A stretch of DNA of 64,000 nucleotides from Nocardioides iriomotensis (lineage in GTDB: Bacteria; Actinomycetota; Actinomycetes; Propionibacteriales; Nocardioidaceae). The stretch covers positions 62,001 to 126,000 of the forward strand of contig NZ_SDPU01000021.1 in assembly GCF_004168035.1 (NCBI RefSeq). Direction: 5' to 3'. Positions 36,720 to 45,470 of this stretch are shown piece after piece (positions within the stretch are counted from its first letter, which is position 1; the number at the start of each line of letters is the position of its first letter). The position numbers and the translations under genes were made by a program. Below the pieces are notes generated by a model. That model was not told the origin of the DNA and did not search any database. It was given only the letters and a program-made list of their open reading frames with translations.

Positions 36720-38129
36720 ATGGGCAGGACCCTGTCGGAGAAGGTGTGGGACGAGCACGTCGTCCGGACGGCGGAGGGTGAGCCCGACCTCCTGTACGTC
36801 GACCTCCACCTCATCCACGAGGTCACCTCGCCCCAGGCGTTCGAGGGGCTCCGCCTCGCGGGCCGCCGGGTGCGCCGTCCCGACCTGACCCTGGCGACCG
36901 AGGACCACAACGTCCCGACCCTCGACGTCGACAAGCCGATCGCCGACCCGGTCTCGCGCACCCAGGTCGAGACGCTGCGCAAGAACGCCGCGGAGTTCGG
37001 CGTCCGGCTGCACCCGCTCGGCGACGTCGAGCAGGGCATCGTGCACGTCGTCGGCCCGCAGCTCGGCCTGACCCAGCCCGGCATGACGATCGTGTGCGGC
37101 GACTCGCACACCTCGACGCACGGTGCGTTCGGCGCGATCGCGTTCGGCATCGGTACGTCGGAGGTGGAGCACGTGCTCGCCACCCAGACGCTGCCGCAGG
37201 CCCGGCCGAGGACGATGGCCGTCACGGTCAACGGATCGCTGCCGGCGGGTGTCACGGCCAAGGACCTCGTGCTGACGCTGATCGCGCACACCGGCACCGG
37301 CGGCGGCCAGGGCTACATCGTGGAGTACCGCGGCCAGGCCATCGAGGAGCTCTCGATGGAGGCCCGGATGACGATCTGCAACATGTCGATCGAGTGGGGC
37401 GCCAAGGCCGGCATGATCGCGCCCGACCAGACGACGTTCGACTACATCGAGGGCCGTCCCGAGGCGCCGAAGGGCGAGGCGTGGGACGCCGCCGTCGAGC
37501 ACTGGAAGTCCCTGCGCACCGACGACGACGCGACGTTCGACCGCGAGATCGTGCTCGACGCGTCGACGATGACGCCGTTCGTCACCTGGGGCACCAACCC
37601 CGGCCAGGGCGTCCCGCTCGGTGCGGCCGTGCCCGGTCCCGCCGACTTCGAGGACGAGGGCGACAAGGTCGCGGCCGAGAAGGCCCTGGAGTACATGGGT
37701 CTCGACGCCGGCACGCCGATGCGCGACATCCAGGTGGACACCGTCTTCGTCGGCTCGTGCACCAACGGCCGGATCGAGGACCTGCGTGCCGCGGCCGAGG
37801 TGATCAAGGGCCGCCACGTCGCCGACGGCACCCGCCTGCTCGTCGTCCCGGGATCGGTGCGGGTCCGGCTGCAGGCCGAGGACGAGGGCCTCGACGTGGT
37901 GTTCAAGGAGGCCGGCGGCGAGTGGCGCGGAGCCGGCTGCTCCATGTGCCTGGGCATGAACCCCGACCAGCTCGCGCCGCAGGAGCGCAGCGCGTCGACG
38001 TCCAACCGCAACTTCGAGGGCCGGCAGGGCAAGGGCGGGCGCACCCACCTGGTGTCGCCGCTCGTCGCGGCAGCGACCGCCGTCACCGGCACGCTCGCCT
38101 CGCCCGACGACCTGCCGCCGCTGGCCTGA
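36720..38129 (+). CDS. leuC: 3-isopropylmalate dehydratase, large subunit
   Basis: A 469-residue aconitase-family subunit that isomerises 2- to 3-isopropylmalate. The three 4Fe-4S cysteines are visible in VGSCTNGR (near 345) and [10 protein letters not shown] (near 407). Other family pieces are [18 protein letters not shown] near 27 and [14 protein letters not shown] near 130. ATG 36720 is chosen for AAGGAG at 7 bases; GTG 36717 is only 4 bases away. leuD begins 32 bases after the stop. Confidence 0.96.
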   Translation: MGRTLSEKVWDEHVVRTAEGEPDLLYVDLHLIHEVTSPQAFEGLRLAGRRVRRPDLTLATEDHNVPTLDVDKPIADPVSRTQVETLRKNAAEFGVRLHPLGDVEQGIVHVVGPQLGLTQPGMTIVCGDSHTSTHGAFGAIAFGIGTSEVEHVLATQTLPQARPRTMAVTVNGSLPAGVTAKDLVLTLIAHTGTGGGQGYIVEYRGQAIEELSMEARMTICNMSIEWGAKAGMIAPDQTTFDYIEGRPEAPKGEAWDAAVEHWKSLRTDDDATFDREIVLDASTMTPFVTWGTNPGQGVPLGAAVPGPADFEDEGDKVAAEKALEYMGLDAGTPMRDIQVDTVFVGSCTNGRIEDLRAAAEVIKGRHVADGTRLLVVPGSVRVRLQAEDEGLDVVFKEAGGEWRGAGCSMCLGMNPDQLAPQERSASTSNRNFEGRQGKGGRTHLVSPLVAAATAVTGTLASPDDLPPLA

Positions 38130-38161
38130 CCCGACCGACGTACCGAGGAGCACCAACGGAC

Positions 38162-38749
38162 ATGGAGAAGTTCACCCGCCACGTCGGCACCGGACTGCCG
38201 CTGCGACGCAGCAACGTCGACACCGACCAGATCATCCCGGCCGTGTACCTCAAGCGGGTCACGCGCACCGGCTTCGAGGACGGGCTGTTCGGCGCCTGGC
38301 GCAACGACCCGGAGTTCGTGCTCAACCGACCCGAGCACCAGGGCGTCTCCGTGCTGGTCGCGGGTCCCGACTTCGGCACCGGCTCGTCGCGCGAGCACGC
38401 GGTGTGGGCGCTGATGGACTACGGCTTCAAGGTCGTGATCTCCAGCCGCTTCGCCGACATCTTCCGCGGCAACTCCGGCAAGGCCGGGCTCGTCGCGGCC
38501 CAGGTGACGCAGGACGTCGTCGAGCAGCTGTGGAAGCAGATCGAGGCCGACCCGACCACGGAGATCGTGGTCGACCTGGAGGCCCGCACCATCCAGGCCG
38601 CTGCCATCACGGCGCCGTTCCAGATCGACGACTACACGCGCTGGCGGCTGCTCGAGGGGCTCGACGACATCGGCATCACGCTCTCCCACGAGGCCGACAT
38701 CGACGTGTTCGAGTCGACGCGACCGGACTGGAAGCCCGCCACGCTCTGA
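38162..38749 (+). CDS. leuD: 3-isopropylmalate dehydratase, small subunit
   Basis: A 195-residue swivel-domain subunit that completes the LeuCD dehydratase. Conserved pieces: [19 protein letters not shown] near residue 17, [17 protein letters not shown] near 64 and [17 protein letters not shown] near 95. AGGAGCACC lies upstream of the ATG. The length is normal. Likely the last gene of leuCD, since an AT-rich inverted repeat and the hupB promoter region follow. Confidence 0.96.
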   Translation: MEKFTRHVGTGLPLRRSNVDTDQIIPAVYLKRVTRTGFEDGLFGAWRNDPEFVLNRPEHQGVSVLVAGPDFGTGSSREHAVWALMDYGFKVVISSRFADIFRGNSGKAGLVAAQVTQDVVEQLWKQIEADPTTEIVVDLEARTIQAAAITAPFQIDDYTRWRLLEGLDDIGITLSHEADIDVFESTRPDWKPATL

Positions 38750-38783
38750 GGGCCTGACCCTCCAGAAGCGGCCGAAACCGCAA

Positions 38784-38809
38784 GTTTTCCTCGACACACA
38801 AGGGAAAAC
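38784..38809. repeat. AT-rich inverted repeat between leuD and hupB
   Basis: GTTTTCC (38784-38790) and GGAAAAC (38803-38809) form a 7-bp stem with a 12-base loop, in a patch much richer in A and T than its neighbourhood. It may end leuCD transcription or mark the upstream part of the hupB promoter. Confidence 0.5.
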
Positions 38810-38907
38810 GCGTGTTTGGTCGTTGTTCGACGCCGCTGTTGTGCTTAGCGTTCCCGTTAGACGTCGAGCATGGGGCTCGACCCCCCACGTTCACGAAAGG
38901 GAAGCAA

Positions 38908-39477
38908 GTGAACAAGAGTCAGCTGATCGACACCCTCGCCGCGCGGTTCGAGGGCAACCGCAAGCAGGCCGCCCACGCGCTGGAGTCGGTCATCGACACC
39001 ATCACGCGTGAGGTCGCCAAGGGCGAGAAGGTCGCCATCACCGGCTTCGGTTCCTTCGAGAAGCGCGTCCGCGACGCGCGCTGGGTGCGCAACCCCCGCA
39101 CGGGCGAGCGCATCAAGGCGAAGAAGACCGCGATCCCGAAGTTCTCCGCGGGTGCCGACCTCAAGGCGGTCGTCTCCGGGGCGAAGAAGCTGCCGAAGCT
39201 CACGCTCGCCACCGCGGCCAGCACCGCCAAGAAGGCGGCTCCGGCCAAGAAGACGGCGACGAAGGCGGCGCCGGCGGCGAAGAAGACCACCGCGAAGAAG
39301 GCGGCTCCGGCCAAGAAGACCGCGGCGAAGAAGACCACCGCGGCGAAGAAGACCACGGCCACGAAGGCGGCTCCCGCCAAGAAGGCGGCAGCGAAGAAGG
39401 CCCCGGCGAAGAAGGCTCCGGCGAAGAAGGCTCCGGCCAAGAAGACCACGGCGAAGAAGACCGCGAAGAAGGCTTGA
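38908..39477 (+). CDS. hupB: HU-family nucleoid protein with Lys/Ala/Pro-rich tail
   Basis: A 189-residue HupB-type protein. The first 90 or so residues are a standard HU fold: NKSQLIDTLAARFEGNRKQA, ITGFGSFEKRVRDARWVRNP and the DNA-binding arm TGERIKAKKTAIPKF. The rest is a repeated PAKK/TAKK/AAKK tail similar to eukaryotic histone H1 and typical of mycobacterial HupB, which compacts DNA and can bind iron. GTG 38908 is preceded by AAAGGGAAG. A hairpin terminator follows the stop. Confidence 0.95.
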   Translation: MNKSQLIDTLAARFEGNRKQAAHALESVIDTITREVAKGEKVAITGFGSFEKRVRDARWVRNPRTGERIKAKKTAIPKFSAGADLKAVVSGAKKLPKLTLATAASTAKKAAPAKKTATKAAPAAKKTTAKKAAPAKKTAAKKTTAAKKTTATKAAPAKKAAAKKAPAKKAPAKKAPAKKTTAKKTAKKA

Positions 39478-39503
39478 CCCGCCCGGTCACCCAGCAGCAC
39501 GAC

Positions 39504-39533
39504 GACGGGCCGTCCCTCCGGGGGCGGCCCGTC
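39504..39533. terminator. Hairpin terminator after hupB
   Basis: A 13-bp stem (arms 39504-39516 and 39521-39533, outer part GACGGGCCG with CGGCCCGTC) and a 4-base loop lie between the convergent hupB and a minus-strand gene. A T-rich stretch (GCTCTGTCTTC) follows. It may stop transcription from both sides. Confidence 0.8.
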
Positions 39534-39568
39534 GCTCTGTCTTCCGCGTTGAGGAACGCGCTGTCCGG

Positions 39569-39766
39569 CTACGCCAGCGTGAGGATCTGCAGGCTGGTCA
39601 CGGCACCGGCGTCGTCGCGCTCGATGCGCACGCGCTGCCCGGGGCGGAGCATCCGCAGCCCGGTGCCGTCCAGCGCCGAGGGCGGGAACGGCAGCTCGAG
39701 CCCGTCGTCGAGCAGCACGTCGCCGTCGCGTGTCTCGTGGTCGAAGCGGGAGACCGTGGCCTGCAT
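39569..39766 (-). CDS. Small conserved protein, cold-shock-like size
   Basis: A 65-residue protein, MQATVSRFDHETRDGDVLLD at the start, then DGLELPFPPSALDGTGLRML and PGQRVRIERDDAGAVTSLQI. The length, acidic-basic mix and beta-rich pattern recall cold-shock-domain or OB-fold proteins, but the RNP motifs (KGFGFI) are missing, so function is unknown. TACGCT lies 6 bases before the ATG on the minus strand (leaderless). It stands 29 bases downstream of cofC on the same strand. Confidence 0.65.
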   Translation of the reverse strand: MQATVSRFDHETRDGDVLLDDGLELPFPPSALDGTGLRMLRPGQRVRIERDDAGAVTSLQILTLA

Positions 39767-39795
39767 GCGCCGAGCGTAGCCGTCGCCGGCAGCCC

Positions 39796-40422
39796 TCAGA
39801 ACAGCTCGGCGGTGACGTACGACGTGCGCGGGCCGATACCGAGCCGCAGGGCGGCGGCGAGGTCGCGCGGGGTGTCGACGTCGCGCCGCACGCTGTCGAT
39901 GTCGTCGACCCCGACCTCGACGGCGCCGTGGTCGAGGTGCACCAGGCGAGACCCGGGGCCGAAGCCCGGCCGGAAGTCGGGGCGCGCGGCCGCCGAGAGC
40001 AGCGTCGTGCCGATGCCGTCGGCGTCCGCGACGAACGCCAGGTCGTGCGGCAGCGTCGCCGCCAGCGCCCGGTCGAGCTCGGCCGGACGAAGCGCCGGCA
40101 GGTCCGCGCAGATCGCCGCCGGGCGAAGGCCCGGAGCCCGCCGTACCAGCTCGGCGACGGCCTGCAGCAGCGAGGCGTTGAGGTCGTCGACCGCGACGTC
40201 CGGCATCACCTCGGCCCCCAGGTCGCGGAGCTCGGCCGCCAGCCGGTGGTCGTCGGTGACGGCGAGGACGACGTCGACGGACGAGGACGCCAGGGCCGCG
40301 GCGACGGTGTCGGCGGCGAACGCGGCGGCCAGCTCCTGGCGGACGTCCTCGCCCAGCCCGCCGAGCCGCGACTTGGCGATCTTCGGCGGCTTGACGGGGA
40401 CGACGACACCGAAGCGCACCAC
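39796..40422 (-). CDS. cofC: 2-phospho-L-lactate / phosphoenolpyruvate guanylyltransferase
   Basis: A 208-residue nucleotidyltransferase (CofC/FbiD) that joins GTP to 2-phospholactate or PEP during coenzyme F420 synthesis. The N-terminal VVVPVKPPKIAKSRLGGL is the GTP-binding motif of the family, followed by VDVVLAVTDDHRLAAELRDL, ICADLPALRPAELDRAL (metal-binding Asp) and DADGIGTTLLSAA. Its presence shows the organism makes F420. As I recall, the gene neighbours gpsA in mycobacteria too. Confidence 0.9.
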   Translation of the reverse strand: MVRFGVVVPVKPPKIAKSRLGGLGEDVRQELAAAFAADTVAAALASSSVDVVLAVTDDHRLAAELRDLGAEVMPDVAVDDLNASLLQAVAELVRRAPGLRPAAICADLPALRPAELDRALAATLPHDLAFVADADGIGTTLLSAAARPDFRPGFGPGSRLVHLDHGAVEVGVDDIDSVRRDVDTPRDLAAALRLGIGPRTSYVTAELF

Positions 40423-40523
40423 GCGATCCTGTCAGGTGCACGCGGGTGCGCGCGTGGGGCCTCCCGGCGAGTAACCTCAGCCCGAACGGTCGCTCGTCAC
40501 ACCGGAAGGAAGCAGGGTCCGCG

Positions 40524-41309
40524 TTGTCCTACCCCCGCAAGCTCCAGGAGCGGCGCGGTCTCGCGTTCGGCTTCTGCGTGGCGCTGGTCGAGCCGCTGCT
40601 CCGGCTGATCACCCGGCAACGCTGGATCGACGGGATGAAGATCCCTGCCCGGGGCGGCTGTGTCGTGGCGAGCAACCACGTGTCGCACATCGACCCGTTC
40701 ACGTTCGCGCACTTCCTCTACGGCCACGGCCGGCTGGTCCGGTTCCTGGCCAAGGCCGAGGTGTTCGACATCCCGGTCCTCGGCAGGCTGATCCGGGCGA
40801 CCGGCCAGATCCCTGTCTACCGGCTGACCACCGACGCACAGAAGGCGTTCAACGCGGCGGTCGAGGCGGTCCAGGACGGCAAGTGCGTCGTGGTCTATCC
40901 CGAGGGGACTATCACCCGCGAGCCCGACCTGTGGCCGATGACCGGCAAGACCGGTGCGGCGCGGATCGCCCTCACCGCCGGCGTCGACGTGATCCCGGTC
41001 GCCCAGTGGGGGCCGCAGGACGTGCTGGCGCCGTACGCGAAGAAGCCGCGGCTGTTCCCCCGCAAGACGATCACAGTGAAGGCCGGTGACCCGGTCGACC
41101 TCGACGACCTGCGCGGCCAGAAGCTGACCCCCGACGTGCTGCGCCGGGCCACCGACCGGATCCTCGACGCGATCACCAAGGAGCTCGAGGACATCCGCGG
41201 CGAGAAGGCGCCCGCCGAGCGGTTCGACCCGCGCAGGCGCGGTGTGCGGGAGATCGGCAACCCCAACGACCCGGCCAAGCGGCGTTCGCGCCGGAACGGA
41301 GAGCGCTGA
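40524..41309 (+). CDS. plsC: 1-acyl-sn-glycerol-3-phosphate acyltransferase
   Basis: A 261-residue membrane-associated acyltransferase of the PlsC family. The HX4D catalytic box is SNHVSHIDPF near residue 52, and the substrate-binding PEGT motif is VVYPEGTITREPDLW near 128. It acylates lysophosphatidic acid to phosphatidic acid. TTG 40524 is the first codon after a GGAAGGA ribosome site (40504-40510), although that spacing is long, so the exact start is uncertain. TAACCT (40471-40476) is a likely -10. The stop overlaps gpsA (TGATG). Confidence 0.9.
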   Translation: MSYPRKLQERRGLAFGFCVALVEPLLRLITRQRWIDGMKIPARGGCVVASNHVSHIDPFTFAHFLYGHGRLVRFLAKAEVFDIPVLGRLIRATGQIPVYRLTTDAQKAFNAAVEAVQDGKCVVVYPEGTITREPDLWPMTGKTGAARIALTAGVDVIPVAQWGPQDVLAPYAKKPRLFPRKTITVKAGDPVDLDDLRGQKLTPDVLRRATDRILDAITKELEDIRGEKAPAERFDPRRRGVREIGNPNDPAKRRSRRNGER

Positions 41310-42310
41310 TGACCAAGGTCGCCGTGATGGGCTCGGGCTCGTGGGGTACGGCGTTCTCCATCGTGCTCGCCGACGCCGGCAACGACGTCACGCTCTGGGC
41401 CCGACGTGAGGATCTCTGCGCGACGATCAACGACAAGCACGAGAACACCGACTACCTGCCGGGCGTCGAGCTGCCGGAGTCGATCCGCGCCACGCACGAC
41501 CCGGCGGAGGCGCTGGCCGGCGCCGAGGGTGTGTTCTTCGTGGTGCCGTCGCAGACGTTCCGCGAGAACCTCCGCGACTGGGTCGACCTGATCCCGCCCG
41601 ACGCGCTGCTGGTGTCGCTGATGAAGGGTGTCGAGCTCGGCTCGCTCAAGCGGATGAGCGAGGTCATCGTCGAGGAGACCGGCGCCGACCTCGCCCGGGT
41701 CGGTGTGGTCAGCGGCCCCAACCTCGCCAAGGAGATCGCGATGCGCGAGCCGGCGGCGAGCGTGGTCGCCTGCGGCGACGAGCACAACGTCACGCGGCTG
41801 CGGGCGATGTGCCACTCGTCGACGTTCCGGCCGTACTCCAGCACCGACGTGATCGGCTGCGAGCTCGGGGGTGCCTACAAGAACGTCATCGGTCTCGCGG
41901 TCGGCATGGCCGTCGGGCTCGGCTTCGGCGACAACACGACCGCGTCGGTGATCACCCGGGGTCTCGCCGAGACCGCCCGGTTGTCGGAGCAGTTCGGCGC
42001 CGACCCGATGACGCTGATGGGGCTGGCCGGTCTCGGCGACCTCGTCGCCACCTGCTCGTCACCGCTGTCGCGCAACCGGACGTTCGGCGAGAAGCTCGGC
42101 CAGGGCATGACGACCGCGGAGATCACCGCGTCGACGCGGCAGGTCGCCGAGGGCGTGAAGTCGTGCTCGTCGCTGCTCGACCTGGCCCGCAGCGTGGACG
42201 TGTACGCCCCGATCGTCGAGGCCGTGCACGCCGTCGTCGAGGGCGAGATGACGGCGGCCGAGATGCTGACCGCGCTGATCAGCAAGGAAGCCAAGCACGA
42301 GCGCGACTGA
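41309..42310 (+). CDS. gpsA: Glycerol-3-phosphate dehydrogenase [NAD(P)+]
   Basis: A 333-residue enzyme that reduces dihydroxyacetone phosphate to sn-glycerol 3-phosphate for lipid synthesis. The Rossmann motif is VAVMGSGSWGTAFSIVLADA, the substrate motif SGPNLAKEIAMREPAA is near 133, the catalytic Lys is in GGAYKNVIGLAVG near 188, and GLAGLGDLVATCSS is near 240. Coupled to plsC by a four-base overlap, so two phospholipid genes are made together. Confidence 0.96.
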   Translation: MTKVAVMGSGSWGTAFSIVLADAGNDVTLWARREDLCATINDKHENTDYLPGVELPESIRATHDPAEALAGAEGVFFVVPSQTFRENLRDWVDLIPPDALLVSLMKGVELGSLKRMSEVIVEETGADLARVGVVSGPNLAKEIAMREPAASVVACGDEHNVTRLRAMCHSSTFRPYSSTDVIGCELGGAYKNVIGLAVGMAVGLGFGDNTTASVITRGLAETARLSEQFGADPMTLMGLAGLGDLVATCSSPLSRNRTFGEKLGQGMTTAEITASTRQVAEGVKSCSSLLDLARSVDVYAPIVEAVHAVVEGEMTAAEMLTALISKEAKHERD

Positions 42311-42337
42311 GGCACGTGCCCGCGTCGCGCGCGGCGC

Positions 42338-43426
42338 TCAGGTGGTGAGGTCGTCGAGCGCGGCGGCCAGGTCGTCCCACAGGTCGTCGACGTCCTCGAT
42401 GCCGACCGACATCCGCACCAGGCCGTCGGGGATCGTGGCCGGCTCGGACTTCCAGCGCCGGCGCCGCTCGAACGTCGACTCCACGCTGCCGAGGCTGGTG
42501 GCGTGCACCCACAGCGTGGTCTTGTGGGTCAGCAGGTCGGCGGCGATCGCGCCACCGGCCAGCACGATCGAGATGATCGCGCCGAAGCCGGGGTAGCGCA
42601 CCTCGCCCACGGCGCCGTGCTCCTGGAGCCGGCGGACCAGCTCCTGCGCGTTGGCCTGGGCGCGCTCCAGCCGGACGTGCAGCGTGCGCAGCCCGCGCAG
42701 CGCCAGCCACGCCTCGAGCGTCCCTGGCGTCGCGCCGATCGTGTCGCGGCGCTTCTTGAGCACGTCGTACAGCTCGTCGTCCTGGGTCACGACGGCGCCG
42801 AGCAGCACGTCGCTGTGGCCGGAGATGAACTTCGTCGCCGAGTGCAGCACCACGTCGGCGTCGAGCGACAGCGGCTGCTGCAGCAGGGGAGTGGCGAAGG
42901 TGTTGTCGACGACGACGTACGCGCCGGCCTCGTGGGCGGCAGCGACGATCGCGGGGATGTCGGCCACCTCGAGCGCCGGGTTGGTCGGCGACTCGATCCA
43001 CACCAGCGCGGCGTCGGCGCAGGCCTTGACCACTGACTCGGTGTCGGTCACGTCCACGAGCTCGGCGGTGATCCGGCCGCGGGCCTCCAGGTCGGCCATC
43101 TGGTGGATGCTGCCGAGGTAGGCGTGCCGGGGCGCGACGACCTTCTGGCCGCTGCCGACCAGGTCGAGCAGCGTGGAGACGGCGGCGAGCCCGGAGGAGA
43201 ACGCCAGCGCGCGGCCGCCCTCCAGCGCCCCGAGCGCCTCCTCGAAGGCCGCCCAGGTCGGGTTGCCGTAGCGGCCGTACTCGGTCGCGCCGCCGGCGAC
43301 GTACGTCGAGGCCATCGTGATCGGCGCGTTCAGCGGGTTGTCCGCCTCGTGCGGCGGACGGCCTGCGGTGACGGCGACCGTGCCGGGGCGGAGCGCGCGG
43401 GCGGCGGGGGAGTGGGGCTCGGACAT
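42338..43426 (-). CDS. Cystathionine gamma-synthase/lyase family PLP enzyme
   Basis: A 362-residue PLP enzyme of the Cys/Met metabolism family (fold type I). The PLP lysine lies in VLHSATKFISGHSDVLLGAV near residue 195, preceded by YGRYGNPTWAAFEEAL near 50, SGLAAVSTLLDLV near 79 and WIESPTNPALEVADI near 144. It could be cystathionine gamma-lyase, gamma-synthase or a related trans-sulfuration enzyme; the sequence does not decide. It is inserted on the opposite strand between gpsA and ddl. Confidence 0.88.
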   Translation of the reverse strand: MSEPHSPAARALRPGTVAVTAGRPPHEADNPLNAPITMASTYVAGGATEYGRYGNPTWAAFEEALGALEGGRALAFSSGLAAVSTLLDLVGSGQKVVAPRHAYLGSIHQMADLEARGRITAELVDVTDTESVVKACADAALVWIESPTNPALEVADIPAIVAAAHEAGAYVVVDNTFATPLLQQPLSLDADVVLHSATKFISGHSDVLLGAVVTQDDELYDVLKKRRDTIGATPGTLEAWLALRGLRTLHVRLERAQANAQELVRRLQEHGAVGEVRYPGFGAIISIVLAGGAIAADLLTHKTTLWVHATSLGSVESTFERRRRWKSEPATIPDGLVRMSVGIEDVDDLWDDLAAALDDLTT

Positions 43427-43475
43427 GCCTCCACCCTACGAGCGCCGGGAACGGCGGCGGGTAGGGTCGCCAACC

Positions 43476-44609
43476 ATGGACGAGCAGCGCGAGACCACCC
43501 GCAAGCCCCGCATCGCGGTGGTGTTCGGCGGCCGCTCCAACGAGCACGCGGTGTCCTGCTCGACGGCCGGCAGCGTGCTCAAGGCGATCGACACCGAGCG
43601 GTACGACGTCGTCCCGGTCGGCATCACGCACGAGGGCCGCTGGGTGCTGGAGTCGTCCGACCCCGAGCGGCTCGCGATCACGTCGGCCGACAAGCTGCCC
43701 GAGGTCGATGCGTCGCGGGCGACGGTCGCGCTCGCCAACGCCGAGCGGTCGAGCGAGCTGGTCGTGCACGAGCCGGCCTCGGTGCCGCGCACGCTGGGCG
43801 AGGTCGACGTCGTGTTCCCGCTGCTGCACGGCCCGTGGGGTGAGGACGGCACGATCCAGGGCCTGCTGGAGATGGCGGGTGTGCGCTACGTCGGTGCCGG
43901 CGTGCTCGCGTCGGCCGTCGGCATGGACAAGCACTACATGAAGATCGTCTTCCAGGCGCAGGGCCTGCCCGTGCTGCCCTACACCGTGATCACCGCACGC
44001 GAGTGGGAGCAGGACCGTCCGGCGTGCCACGAGTCGGTGGACGCGATCGGGTACCCGGTGTTCGTGAAGCCGTGCCGGGGCGGGTCCAGCATCGGGATCA
44101 GCAAGGTGCACGACGCGAGCGAGCTCGACGCGGCCGTCGCCGAGGCCCGACGGCACGACCCCAAGGTCCTCGTCGAGGTGGCGGCCGAGGGCGGTCGCGA
44201 GATCGAGTGCGGCGTCATCCAGGGCTTCGGCACGAACCCTCCCGACACCAGCGTGGTCGCGGAGATCAGCATCGGTGGCGACCACGAGTTCTACGACTTC
44301 GCCGCGAAGTACCTGCCCGAGGAGCACACCCGGCTCGACGTGCCGGCCGACATCCCGGAGGCGATCTCCGACCAGGTGCGCGAGATCTCCGCCCGCGCCT
44401 TCGAGGCGCTGTCCTGCGAGGGACTGGCCCGCGTCGACTTCTTCCTGCTGCCCGACGAGCGGCTGGTGATCAACGAGATCAACACCATGCCGGGGTTCAC
44501 GCCGTCGTCGATGTTCCCGCGGATGTGGGCCGCCTCCGGGCTCGACTACCCGGCGCTCGTCGACCGGTTGGTGCAGCTCGCGCTGCACCGCGACACCGGC
44601 CTGCGCTGA
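43476..44609 (+). CDS. ddl: D-alanine--D-alanine ligase
   Basis: A 377-residue ATP-grasp ligase that forms the D-Ala-D-Ala end of peptidoglycan precursors. The N-terminal part has VVFGGRSNEHAVSCSTAGSV, then LLHGPWGEDGTIQGLLEMAG near 112; the ATP-grasp core includes FVKPCRGGSSIGISKV near 195 and the metal-binding NEINTMPGFTP near 335. TAGGGT (43462-43467) 8 bases before ATG 43476 and no ribosome site suggest a leaderless message. Confidence 0.96.
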   Translation: MDEQRETTRKPRIAVVFGGRSNEHAVSCSTAGSVLKAIDTERYDVVPVGITHEGRWVLESSDPERLAITSADKLPEVDASRATVALANAERSSELVVHEPASVPRTLGEVDVVFPLLHGPWGEDGTIQGLLEMAGVRYVGAGVLASAVGMDKHYMKIVFQAQGLPVLPYTVITAREWEQDRPACHESVDAIGYPVFVKPCRGGSSIGISKVHDASELDAAVAEARRHDPKVLVEVAAEGGREIECGVIQGFGTNPPDTSVVAEISIGGDHEFYDFAAKYLPEEHTRLDVPADIPEAISDQVREISARAFEALSCEGLARVDFFLLPDERLVINEINTMPGFTPSSMFPRMWAASGLDYPALVDRLVQLALHRDTGLR

Positions 44610-44612
44610 CCG

Positions 44613-45101
44613 CTACCCGCAGCGCTCGACCTTCTCGGTGTGCTCCGTGAGCGGGGCGGCCAGACCGACCATCGTCGCGGCCGGCGGGAAGTAGTCGGCC
44701 GGGATCCGGACCTCGACGCCCGGCTCACGGCCGATCGTGGTCATCGTGATGTCGACGGCCCGGCCGGTGATCTGCTCGTCGGGGATGTACCAGGCCACGC
44801 CGTTGGTGATCTGGCAGGACGAGAGCGCGTCGAACGACGCCGGCTCGCCGACCCCGCAGCGCAGCACGATCGGCGGGTCGCCCCAGGCGGCCGCCGTCGT
44901 GGCGGCCGCGTCGTCGACGTCGCGCCGCTCCAGGTCGGCCAGCGTCTGCGGCAGCGCGTCGACGAGCCGCTCGCAGGCCGCGGCGTCGTCGCCCGGGTCG
45001 GTGCGCGCGACGTCGACCGCACCCGCCGTACAGCCGGAGGTGAGGAGGGCGAGACAGGCGACGGCGCCCGCGTTCGTGCGAACGGGGCGCCGTCGAGGCA
45101 T
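44613..45101 (-). CDS. DUF3515-family lipoprotein
   Basis: A 162-residue exported protein. The signal ends in lipobox LLTSGC near residue 23. Four further Cys residues (ACERLV, LRCGVG, SSCQI and the terminal ERCG) probably form two disulfides. The sequence pattern ACERLVDALPQTLADLERR and VAWYIPDEQ matches DUF3515, an actinobacterial family found next to ddl and thiL. Function unknown, perhaps in the cell envelope. Convergent with ddl, whose stop is only three bases away. Confidence 0.8.
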   Translation of the reverse strand: MPRRRPVRTNAGAVACLALLTSGCTAGAVDVARTDPGDDAAACERLVDALPQTLADLERRDVDDAAATTAAAWGDPPIVLRCGVGEPASFDALSSCQITNGVAWYIPDEQITGRAVDITMTTIGREPGVEVRIPADYFPPAATMVGLAAPLTEHTEKVERCG

Positions 45102-45133
45102 GTGCGGGGTGGTGCTGCGGTGCGACGTGAACG

Positions 45134-45370
45134 TCAGATGTGCACGACCGGGCACGTGAGCGTGCGGGTGATGCCGCTGATGTTCTGCACCTTGGCCACG
45201 ACCAGCTTGCCCAGCTCGTCGACGTTGCGCGCCTCGGCGCGGACGATCACGTCGTACGGCCCGGTGACGTCCTCGGCCATCGTCACGCCCTTCACCTCGG
45301 CGATCTCGGCGGCGACCTCGGCGGCCTTGCCGACGTCGGTCTGGATCAAGATGTAGGCCTGAACCACCAT
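45134..45370 (-). CDS. Lrp/AsnC-type ligand-binding (RAM) domain protein
   Basis: A 78-residue stand-alone RAM domain, without the usual DNA-binding half. Visible: VQAYILIQTDVGKAAEVAAE at the start and GVTMAEDVTGPYDVIVRAEA, where the ligand loop of Lrp proteins lies. Stand-alone RAM proteins oligomerise and may bind amino acids or modulate full-length Lrp proteins. Its ATG is 110 bases from the divergent thiL. No partner Lrp is in the window. Confidence 0.85.
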   Translation of the reverse strand: MVVQAYILIQTDVGKAAEVAAEIAEVKGVTMAEDVTGPYDVIVRAEARNVDELGKLVVAKVQNISGITRTLTCPVVHI

Positions 45371-45470
45371 GCTGGTCTCCTGGGGGTCTCGACGGTCGGG
45401 ACGCTTTGCGCGCCCAACCTATCGTGCGGTCGCGCCCTCCCGTAACCAGGCACGAGACCCATCCGTTTGA

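Noticed and set aside
39230-39470. Repetitive GCGAAGAAG/GCCAAGAAG sequence that could be read as a minisatellite or CRISPR-like array
   Set aside because: It is the coding sequence of the Lys/Ala/Pro tail of HupB, in frame, without spacers of uniform length.
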